Shown here: one piece after another, positions 25,169 to 32,417 of the stretch
Layout of the letters: each line of letters begins with the position of its first letter
Numbering within the stretch: position 1 is the first letter of the stretch
NCBI GenBank assembly: GCA_028278505.1
Contig: JANQEG010000115.1
Location: forward strand, 1-64,000
Length of the DNA stretch: 64,000 nucleotides
DNA from: Rhodobiaceae bacterium
GTDB lineage: Bacteria; Pseudomonadota; Alphaproteobacteria; Rhizobiales; JAKPQE01
Reading direction: 5' to 3'
The notes under the pieces: generated by a model
Database searches by the model: none
What the model saw: the letters and a program-made list of their open reading frames with translations, nothing else
What the model was told of the DNA's origin: nothing
Position numbers and translations under genes: made by a program

Positions 25169-26290
25169 ATGACCGAGCACGCCGCCGACCTCGAACGACG
25201 CCATCGCGCCATCCGCATCTGGCTTTACGGCATCGCCGTGCTGGTGACGCTGATGGTGCTGCTCGGCGGCGCCACACGGCTGACCGATTCGGGGCTGTCG
25301 ATCGTCGAGTGGAAGCCGGTGACCGGGGCGATCCCGCCGCTCTCGCACGAGGCCTGGCTCGAAGAGCTGGAAAAATACAAGCAGATCCCGGAATACGAGC
25401 AGATCAACAAGGGCTTCAGCCTCGACGAGTTCAAGGTCATCTACTACTGGGAATGGGGCCACCGGCTGTTCGGCCGGCTGATCGGGCTGGTCTTTTTCGT
25501 ACCGCTGGTCTGGTTCTGGTGGAAGGGCTGGATCGGGCCGGGCCTGCGCGGCCGGCTGGTGGCGATCTTCCTGCTCGGCGGCCTGCAGGGCGCAATCGGC
25601 TGGTGGATGGTCGCGTCAGGCCTCGTCAACCGGGTCGACGTCGCCCAGGAACGGCTTGCCGTGCACCTGGTGATGGCCTGTTTCATCCTGATTGCGATCG
25701 TCTGGACGGCGCGTCGAACGTTGCCGCAGCCTGAGCCGCCCGACCGGCGGCTCCGCCGCACCGCAGTCGCGCTGATCGTGCTCGTGACTGCGCAGATTTT
25801 CCTCGGCGGCCTCGTCGCCGGCCTCAAGGCCGGGCTCATTTACAACACCTGGCCGCTGATGGACGGCGATCTGCTGCCGCCGTTCGCCGATCTCTTCTCG
25901 ATGGCGCCGGCCTGGGTCAACCTCGTCGAAAATCACCTGACCGTGCAGTTCGTCCACCGCATCGGCGCCTATCTGGTGGTGATCGTCGCGCTCACTCACG
26001 CCTACGATGCGCGCAGCGCCGCAAGCCCGATCAGGACCGGCGCGTTCGTTATAGCCGCGATCACCCTCGCTCAGGTGGTGATCGGCATCTACACGCTGAT
26101 CTGGGTGGTGCCGATGTGGCTGGCGCTCGTCCATCAGGGCGCCGCGATCGTGCTGCTCGTCGCCTGCGTCGTCCATGCCGAACGCGCTAATCCCGCGCGT
26201 CAGCCCCTGCAGACGGGGGAAACGGCCGGCACCGAATCTTCCCTCTCCCTTGAGGGAGAGGGCTACGCAGACCCGGTGAATCGAAGCTGA
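25169..26290 (+). CDS. ctaA: Heme A synthase CtaA/Cox15
   Basis: This eight-helix membrane enzyme oxidises the C8 methyl of heme O to formyl, giving heme A. The 373-residue product has the alphaproteobacterial CtaA motifs GGATRLTDSGLSIVEWKPVTGAIPP near the N-terminus, WEWGHRLFGR with the first His pair position, VHLVMACF, FVHRIGAYLVV and LVHQGAAIVLL with the other conserved His. The last 18-20 residues are encoded by an inserted GC-rich repeat: the 22-bp palindrome at 26241-26262 has an identical copy at 31836-31857. The native C-terminus was probably near residue 350. It pairs with ctaB in the operon on the other strand. Confidence 0.94.
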   Translation: MTEHAADLERRHRAIRIWLYGIAVLVTLMVLLGGATRLTDSGLSIVEWKPVTGAIPPLSHEAWLEELEKYKQIPEYEQINKGFSLDEFKVIYYWEWGHRLFGRLIGLVFFVPLVWFWWKGWIGPGLRGRLVAIFLLGGLQGAIGWWMVASGLVNRVDVAQERLAVHLVMACFILIAIVWTARRTLPQPEPPDRRLRRTAVALIVLVTAQIFLGGLVAGLKAGLIYNTWPLMDGDLLPPFADLFSMAPAWVNLVENHLTVQFVHRIGAYLVVIVALTHAYDARSAASPIRTGAFVIAAITLAQVVIGIYTLIWVVPMWLALVHQGAAIVLLVACVVHAERANPARQPLQTGETAGTESSLSLEGEGYADPVNRS

Positions 26291-26810
26291 ACCGCGGTCG
26301 AAGTCGGGTGAGGGTGATTATTCTTGACCCCCTCACTTGGGCCCTCTCCCCGACGGGGAGAGGGCTTTGGCGCGATCCGCAAGGCCATCCCTCCCCCTTG
26401 CGGGGAGGGATACCGAAGCTTCGCTTTGGTGCGGAGCGACAAGGCGTTAGCTGAGGTTGGGTGGGGGTTAAGAGCGGCCTTGGCTGACAATCGCTGATTG
26501 TTTTTGTTTCCGGGACCCCCACCCCCGACCCCTCCCCACAAGGGGGAGGGGAGAATTCCGAGGCTGCCGCCATCGTTCCCTCCCCCTTGCGGGGAGGGAT
26601 ACCGAAGCTTCGCTTTGGTGCGGAGCGACAAGGCGTTAGCTGAGGTTGGGTGGGGGTGAAACGCGGCCTTGGCTGACAATCGCTGATTGTTTTTTTTGTG
26701 GACCCCCACCCCCAACCCCTCCCCACAAGGGGGAGGGGAGTTGTGCCGAGCTTGCCGTAAACGTCCCCTCCCCCCTTGTGGGGGAGGGACAGGGAGGGGG
26801 GTAGCCAACT
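26241..26810. repeat. Cluster of GC-rich palindromic repeats with a 189-bp tandem unit
   Basis: The stretch starts inside the ctaA 3' end with a 22-bp palindrome (26241-26262). From 26388 a unit of 189 bases is repeated once, starting again at 26577 with near identity over about 175 bases. It includes the string ACCGAAGCTTCGCTTTGGTG and a TTGGCTGACAATCGCTGATTG section. Both copies are framed by CCCTCCCC/GGGGAGGG hairpins. No gene is present. Confidence 0.8.
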
Positions 26811-26830
26811 CCGCCTACCCCAACCTTCCC

Positions 26831-28399
26831 TCACCGTCCCATCGCGGCCTTTTCGAGCTTGATATCGAAACGCGCGCGGATCGCGTCGTCGATCTCGTCG
26901 GGGATGTGACGGGGATAGAAGCTGTCGAGGATGCGCCGTTTTTCCGCGACGGCGCGGACCACCATGTCCGGCTTGTCGCGCTCGATCCATTCCTTCGGCG
27001 AGGTGCGGTCGCCGAGGCTCGGATAGACGTATTCGGTCTGCATCAGTTCGAGCGTCTGGCCGTGGCCGAGATAGTGGCCGGGCCCCTCCAGGCAGACCTC
27101 GCGCATCGCCGCGATCGACAGCGTGTCGTCGGTGACCTCGATGCCGCGCACGCAGCGCAGGCACTGGCCGATCATGTCGTTGTCGATGATCAGGCTCTCC
27201 AGGCAGAAGCCGAGCAGCGAGCCGTGCATGCCGGCGGATTCGTAAACGAGATTGAGACCTGAGAGACCGGCCATCACATCGGTGATGCCCTTTTCGTAGC
27301 CGGCCTGCACGTCCGGCAGCTTGGCGTCGGTCATGCCGGCGGCCGAGCCGCCCGGCAGCGCGTAGAATTCATGCATCTGGGCGCAGGCCGCCGTCAGCAG
27401 CGCCTGTTCGCCGGAGCCGCCGGACATGGCGCCGGTGCGCAGGTCGGAGACGAACGGCCAGGTGCCGAAGATCGCCGGCGCGCCGAGTTGGACCGAATTG
27501 ACGTAGATGAGGCCGGCAAGGCATTCGGCCACCGCCTGGGCAACGGCACCCGCAAGTGCCGCCGGCGCCGTCGCGCCGGCCTGGCCGGCCGAGAGCATGA
27601 GCACCGGGATGCCGCCATGGATGCACGTCTCCATGACCTCGCAGGCCTCGGTGGCGAATTTCAGCGGCGGCACCACATGGCAGATCGAGGCGGACAGGAA
27701 CGGCCGCTCCCGCCATGCCGCTTCGCCGCCGGCGACCATGTGCAGCAGGTCCAGCGCCTCGGTCACATGCTCCGGCTTGATGAAGCTCGTGCCCACATGC
27801 TTGGTCGTGCCCGAAAGCGCCGCATAGACCGTGTTGATGTCGAGATCGCGCGGGTCCTCCAGGTCGCGCGCCACCATCGGCCGCTGGAAAAAATGGATGT
27901 TGTCGAGGGTCTCGACGATCCGCGCCGCGTCGTAGATGTCTTGAAGCGTCGATTCCCTGTATTCACGGTGTTCGACATCGACCAGATGCACCGCGGCACC
28001 CGCCGTGCCGTAATGGACCTGGCGCCCGAGCGGCCGCATGTCATGGGCCGGATCGCGACCGCACAAAGTGAACGAGCGGCCGGCCCGCAACACCATGTCG
28101 TCGACGAGCGCCGGCGAAAACCGCAGCCGGCCGTCATCGCCGAGCGTCGCCCCGGCCGCAACCATCGCGTCGATGCCGCTTTGCGGCGCATCGGCGATGC
28201 CGATCTCCTCCAGGATTTTCAGCGCCGCCTTATGGATCTTCTCCAGATCCTCATCGGCGAGCGGCCGGTAGGTGCCGCCCAGCATGCCCGGGCGGACCGG
28301 CCGGCGATCCGCCTTGATCGGTGCGGCGCGCTCGGCCCGCCTTGCGGCGCGGCCGCCGCCCGGTCGCCGTCCCTGCCTCGGCGATTGTTCCTGATCCAT
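26831..28399 (-). CDS. Trimethylamine methyltransferase (MttB) family protein, non-pyrrolysine type
   Basis: The 522-residue product belongs to the MttB superfamily, which moves methyl groups from quaternary or tertiary amines to a corrinoid protein. An N-terminal Arg-rich extension (residues 1-37) precedes the barrel, which begins GMLGGTYRPLADEDLEKIH. No in-frame TAG codon is present, so it is a non-pyrrolysine member such as those acting on glycine betaine or related betaines. Segments GTWPFVSDLRTGAMSGGSGEQAL and EGPGHYLGHGQTLELMQTEYVYP match the family. No corrinoid protein gene lies nearby, but dimethylglycine dehydrogenase-like genes follow, consistent with betaine breakdown. Confidence 0.88.
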   Translation of the reverse strand: MDQEQSPRQGRRPGGGRAARRAERAAPIKADRRPVRPGMLGGTYRPLADEDLEKIHKAALKILEEIGIADAPQSGIDAMVAAGATLGDDGRLRFSPALVDDMVLRAGRSFTLCGRDPAHDMRPLGRQVHYGTAGAAVHLVDVEHREYRESTLQDIYDAARIVETLDNIHFFQRPMVARDLEDPRDLDINTVYAALSGTTKHVGTSFIKPEHVTEALDLLHMVAGGEAAWRERPFLSASICHVVPPLKFATEACEVMETCIHGGIPVLMLSAGQAGATAPAALAGAVAQAVAECLAGLIYVNSVQLGAPAIFGTWPFVSDLRTGAMSGGSGEQALLTAACAQMHEFYALPGGSAAGMTDAKLPDVQAGYEKGITDVMAGLSGLNLVYESAGMHGSLLGFCLESLIIDNDMIGQCLRCVRGIEVTDDTLSIAAMREVCLEGPGHYLGHGQTLELMQTEYVYPSLGDRTSPKEWIERDKPDMVVRAVAEKRRILDSFYPRHIPDEIDDAIRARFDIKLEKAAMGR

Positions 28400-28453
28400 G
28401 CCGGCATCCTCCGCATTGAACGCGTCGATCGCGCTATTCCTGTCGATCGGAAA

Positions 28454-29290
28454 TCAGTCGCCCCGCTTCCCCGCCCGCATCGCCTTGTCGGCCTCGGCCC
28501 AGCCGTCTTTCGCAACCAGCGCCGAAACGTCGCCGTCGCCGAGCAAGGCGATCGCCGCCCGTGCCGCCGCGCCGAGCGCGGTGCGGAACAGGAACGGCCC
28601 GGTGCTGACCCGGCGCACGCCGAGCGCGGCAAGGTCAGAAACCGAACAGCCGGTCGCGGCGATGCCGGTCAGATGGCTGACCGGCGCCGTCACGCCCGCG
28701 CACAGCCGGGCGAGCGCCTGATCCTCGGAAATGCCCGGGACGAAAACGCAGCCGGCCCCGGCTTCGGCGAAGGCGGCGGCGCGGCGCAGCGCTTCGTCGA
28801 GATCATAGGCGCCGCCGAGAACGCCATCCGCTCTTGCCGTTAACGTAAAGGGAAAGTCCAACGCTTTTACGGCCGCGACCGCCGCCGCGATGCGGGCGAC
28901 CGCATGGTCGAAATCGTAGAACGCGGTTCCCCCATGCACCTTGTCTTCGATCCCGCAGCCTGCAAGGCCGGCCTCGCTCGCCAGCCGGATCGTTTCGGCA
29001 ACGCCCCCCGGGTCGTCGGCATAACCGTTCTCCAGATCGCCGGAGACCGGAATGTCGATGGAAGCGGCCACCGCCCGCGCATGCGCCAGCGCCTGGTCGC
29101 GGCCGACCGCGCCGTCGGGCAGGCCGAGGGTTCCGGCAAGTCCGGCCGACGCCGTCGCGATCGCGCGTGCGCCGAGGCCGGCGAGCATCTGCGCCGAGCC
29201 GATGTCGTAGGCGTTCGGCATGACGAAGATGTCCGGCCCGGCATGCAGGCGCCGGAAGGTTTCGCCCAGTCGCTGCTGTCGATCGTTCAT
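28454..29290 (-). CDS. Isocitrate lyase/PEP mutase family protein
   Basis: This 278-residue TIM-barrel enzyme belongs to the isocitrate lyase/phosphoenolpyruvate mutase superfamily. Visible features are VMPNAYDIGSAQMLAGLGARAIATAS near the N-terminus and the metal-binding DLENGYADDP. GIEDKVHGG follows in place of the Cys-containing lyase loop, then LTARADG. Lack of the KKCGH-type Cys argues against true isocitrate lyase; a carboxyphosphonoenolpyruvate mutase or oxaloacetase-like activity is possible. The start at 29290 is favoured over longer frames. It lies 11 bases after the dimethylglycine dehydrogenase-like gene, in one operon. Confidence 0.82.
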   Translation of the reverse strand: MNDRQQRLGETFRRLHAGPDIFVMPNAYDIGSAQMLAGLGARAIATASAGLAGTLGLPDGAVGRDQALAHARAVAASIDIPVSGDLENGYADDPGGVAETIRLASEAGLAGCGIEDKVHGGTAFYDFDHAVARIAAAVAAVKALDFPFTLTARADGVLGGAYDLDEALRRAAAFAEAGAGCVFVPGISEDQALARLCAGVTAPVSHLTGIAATGCSVSDLAALGVRRVSTGPFLFRTALGAAARAAIALLGDGDVSALVAKDGWAEADKAMRAGKRGD

Positions 29291-29301
29291 GGGCCCTCTC
29301 C

Positions 29302-31770
29302 TCAAAGGCGCACCCGCTCGGCCCGCGGATCGTACATCGGCTTCAGCGACGCCTCGGCGGCGAAGCGCCGGCCGGCGACTTCGATCTCGTAAGAAGACGA
29401 CAGAAGATCGGCCGGCTTCTCGCCCGCTGCACATGGCACATAGCCGAGCCCGACGGCACCGCCGAGGAAGTGGCCGTAATTGCCCGAGGTCACATAGCCG
29501 ACCATCTCGCCGTCCCTGAGGATCGGCTCATTGTGGTAGAGCAGCGGCTCCGGATCGGTGAGCTTGAACTGGACGAGGCGGCGTTGCAGCCCCGTTTCCT
29601 TCTTTTTCAGCACCGCCTCGCGGCCGATGAACTGGCCGAAATTCGATGCCGTCTTGTCCGGCTTGACGGCAAAGCCGAGCCCGGCTTCGAGCACATGGTC
29701 CTCGTCGCTGATGTCGTGGCCGAAATGGCGGAACGCCTTTTCGATGCGGCAAGAATCGAGCACGTGCAGGCCGCAGAGCCGTATGTTCGCCGCCTCGCCG
29801 CCGGCCATGATCGTCTCGAACACGTGCATGGCCATGTCGGCGGTCACGTAAATCTCCCAGCCGAGTTCACCGACATAGGTGACCCGGTGGGCGCGCACCG
29901 GCGCCATGCCAAGATCGATGTCCTGATAGGTGCCGAAGGGAAAATCATCATTGGCGAGCGAAGCCGAGGTGAGCGGCTGCAGCACGTCGCGCGCCCTCGG
30001 CCCCATCACGCAGATGACCGCCTCCATCGCCGAGACCTCGAGCGCGACCGCACGCGCCTCTTCCGGCGTATGGCGCTTCAGCCACGCCATGTCGCGGACG
30101 ATCGTGGCGCCCGGCGTGACGATCATGAAGGACGTCTCGGAAAGCCGGGTGACGGTGAGGTCGGCTTCGATGCCGCCGCGCGGATTGAGCCATTGGGTGT
30201 AGACGATCTTGCCCGGCGCGACGGCGACATCGTTTGCGCAGATACGCTGCAACACCGCCTCGGCGTCCGGCCCCTCGACGCGTATCTTGCCGAAGGACGA
30301 CATGTCGAAAAGCCCGACGCCCTCGCGCACCGCCATGTGCTCGGCGCGGGCAAAATCGAACCAGTTCTGCCGCTTCCACGAATAGCGGTACTCGGCGGTC
30401 TGGCCGGCTGCGGCCGCCTCCGGCGGCAGGAACCAGTTGGCCCGCTCCCAGCCGGCGACCTCGCCGAAGCAGGCGCCGTGATCGGCGAGCGCCCGGTGCA
30501 GCGGCGAACGGCGCAAGCCCCGGGCCGTGGCGAACTGCCGGTAGGGAAAATGGTCGGCATAGAGCAGGCCGAGCGTCTCGGTCGAGCGCTGATAGAGATA
30601 GGTCTTGGTGTTCTGGAACGGCAGCATCCGGCGGATGTCCACGTCCCAGAGATCAAACGGCGGCTCGCCCGCATCCATCCACTCTGACAGCGCCATGCCG
30701 GCACCGCCGGCCGACTGGATGCCGATCGAATTGAACCCGGCCGCCACATAGTAATTGTCGAGATTCGGCGCCGGCCCGAGCAGATAGCGGTCGTCCGGCG
30801 TAAAGCTCTCCGGCCCGTTGAAGAAGGTGTGAATGCCGGCATCGGCTAAAAGCGGCAGCCGCTTGACCGCGGCCTCCAGCACCGGCTCGAAATGGTCGAA
30901 ATCCTCCGGCAACTGGTCGAAGCAGAAATCCTCGGGGATGCCGTCCATGCCCCACGGCTTCGACACCGGCTCAAACGCCCCGAGCAGGATCTTGCCGGCA
31001 TCTTCCTTATAGTAGGCGCATTCGTCCGGCACCCGCAGCACCGGCAAATCGCGCGGCAGGTCCGGGATCGCCTCGGTGACGATATAGAAGTGCTCGCAGG
31101 CGTGAAGCGGCACGTCGACGCCCGCCATCAGCCCGACTTCGCGGCCCCACATGCCGGCACAATTGACGACGTAATCGGCTTCGATCGTGCCGCGATCGGT
31201 GGCAACGCCGGTGACCCGGCGGCCGGTGCGCGTAATCCCGGTCACCTTGACGTTTTCGAAGATTTTGGCGCCGTTCTGCCGCGCGCCCTTGGCCAGGGCG
31301 AGTGCGATATTGGCCGGATCGGCCTGGCCGTCCTTGTCGATGAAGACGCCGCCGACCACCCCTTCGGCCTCGATCAGCGGATAGCGGTCCTTGCATTCCG
31401 CCGCCGTCAGCATGTGGGCTTCAAGCCCGTTATTGGCCGCCATCGACGCGCCGCGGGCGAATTCCTCATAGCGGTGCTCGGAAAGCGCCAGGCCGAGCGA
31501 GCCGTTCTGCTTGTAGCCGGTGGCAACGCCCGTTTCTTCTTCCAGTCCGGTGTAGAGATCGGCGGAATATTTCGCCAGCTTGGTCATGTTCGAGGTGGCG
31601 CGAAGCTGGCCGATCAGCCCGGCGGCGTGCCAGGTGGTGCCGCAGGTGAGCTGTTTGCGTTCCAAGAGCACCACGTCCGACCAGCCGAGCTTGGCCAGGT
31701 GATAGGCGACCGAGCAGCCGACGACACCGCCGCCGATGATCACCGCGCGGGCTTTGTCGGGGAGGTCCAT
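29302..31770 (-). CDS. FAD-dependent dimethylglycine/sarcosine dehydrogenase-like protein
   Basis: The 822-residue protein combines an N-terminal FAD domain (Rossmann motif VIIGGGVVGCSVAYHLAKLG, residues about 8-27) with a C-terminal GcvT-like folate-binding domain from about 430. This is the layout of dimethylglycine and sarcosine dehydrogenases, which demethylate N-methylglycines and pass the C1 unit to tetrahydrofolate. The LTCGTTWHAAGLIGQLRAT segment includes the His that anchors FAD in this family. I chose the ATG at 31770 because the GTG at 31779 overlaps the ribosome site. A paralog lies at 32418, and the MttB-family gene is downstream. Confidence 0.88.
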   Translation of the reverse strand: MDLPDKARAVIIGGGVVGCSVAYHLAKLGWSDVVLLERKQLTCGTTWHAAGLIGQLRATSNMTKLAKYSADLYTGLEEETGVATGYKQNGSLGLALSEHRYEEFARGASMAANNGLEAHMLTAAECKDRYPLIEAEGVVGGVFIDKDGQADPANIALALAKGARQNGAKIFENVKVTGITRTGRRVTGVATDRGTIEADYVVNCAGMWGREVGLMAGVDVPLHACEHFYIVTEAIPDLPRDLPVLRVPDECAYYKEDAGKILLGAFEPVSKPWGMDGIPEDFCFDQLPEDFDHFEPVLEAAVKRLPLLADAGIHTFFNGPESFTPDDRYLLGPAPNLDNYYVAAGFNSIGIQSAGGAGMALSEWMDAGEPPFDLWDVDIRRMLPFQNTKTYLYQRSTETLGLLYADHFPYRQFATARGLRRSPLHRALADHGACFGEVAGWERANWFLPPEAAAAGQTAEYRYSWKRQNWFDFARAEHMAVREGVGLFDMSSFGKIRVEGPDAEAVLQRICANDVAVAPGKIVYTQWLNPRGGIEADLTVTRLSETSFMIVTPGATIVRDMAWLKRHTPEEARAVALEVSAMEAVICVMGPRARDVLQPLTSASLANDDFPFGTYQDIDLGMAPVRAHRVTYVGELGWEIYVTADMAMHVFETIMAGGEAANIRLCGLHVLDSCRIEKAFRHFGHDISDEDHVLEAGLGFAVKPDKTASNFGQFIGREAVLKKKETGLQRRLVQFKLTDPEPLLYHNEPILRDGEMVGYVTSGNYGHFLGGAVGLGYVPCAAGEKPADLLSSSYEIEVAGRRFAAEASLKPMYDPRAERVRL

Positions 31771-31835
31771 GGCGCGCACCTTTCCTTCAAATCACCGGGA
31801 TACCGGATTGGGAGCCGAAGCGGCTGCGGAGTCTT

Positions 31836-31857
31836 CCCTCTCCCTTGAGGGAGAGGG
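31836..31857. repeat. 22-bp palindrome shared with the ctaA 3' end
   Basis: Perfect palindromic string CCCTCTCCCTTGAGGGAGAG plus two G, preceded by GTCTT. It is identical to 26241-26262, which encodes part of the CtaA C-terminus. Confidence 0.85.
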
Positions 31858-31878
31858 AATCCCGATATTGAGTTTTCG

Positions 31879-32020
31879 CACCGCCCCCGTGAAAACGGGG
31901 GCCCATTGCCCCTATCGGCTCGGTATGTCGCCGCAGGTCTTTCATTGTCGTCCGGTTGAACGCGCCGAAGGCATACCGTGTCGCCATCGCCAATGGACGC
32001 CCGCTTTCGCGGGCGAGGTG
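31879..32020. repeat. MITE-like element, family 2, copy 1 (142 bp)
   Basis: The ends are inverted repeats of about 25-28 bases: CACC(G/T)..CCCG(T/C)GAAAACGGG at the left and CCCGCTTTCGCGGGCGAGGTG at the right, each containing its own hairpin. The interior has CGGTATG and CATACCG. Related elements of the same length lie at 35929-36069 and 63559-63700. It carries no open reading frame. Confidence 0.7.
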
Positions 32021-32131
32021 GATTCGGATAGCCCCGAGTTTGGCGGAAGTCCGGTCTTCCTGCCCCCCACCCCGAACCCCTCCCCCGCAAGGGGGAGGGG
32101 AGCCTTCCGAGGTTCGCGCTATCGTCCCCTT

Positions 32132-32370
32132 GGATTCCTCCGCGAAACGGAAGATCCGGCTATTGGGGTTGACCGCGAACGAAGCTACCTGCCGCCAAGG
32201 CCATAATGGACCCCCACCTGCGTGGGGGTGACGTTGGAGGATGTGGATTGGCAGTGAATCCACCGCACGTTCGTCATTCCCGCGAAGGCGGGAATCCAAT
32301 AAGGCCTGACCGAACATACATTCGCCCGCCGCTATCGCTCCAATGACCTCCCGCTTTCGCAGAGGAGTCC
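32132..32370. repeat. MITE-like element, family 1, copy A (239 bp)
   Basis: Terminal inverted repeats of 15 bases: GGATTCCTCCGCGAA at 32132 and TTCGCAGAGGAGTCC ending at 32370. The whole element aligns in reverse orientation with 35618-35856, which has exactly the same length. Shared interior strings are ATCCAATAAGGC and GCCCGCCGCTATCGCT. No transposase is encoded, so it could only move with help from elsewhere. Confidence 0.75.
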
Positions 32371-32417
32371 CTTCAAGGCGGAGGGACAGGGAAGGGGGTG
32401 ACGGCATCACCAATATC

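Noticed and set aside
24900-26830. Possible CRISPR array from the repeated GC-rich hairpins
   Set aside because: Repeats are palindromic, unevenly spaced and lack uniform spacers; no cas genes are present.
26831-28399. Possible pyrrolysine-containing MttB
   Set aside because: The reading frame is continuous for 522 codons with no internal TAG, so pyrrolysine is not required.
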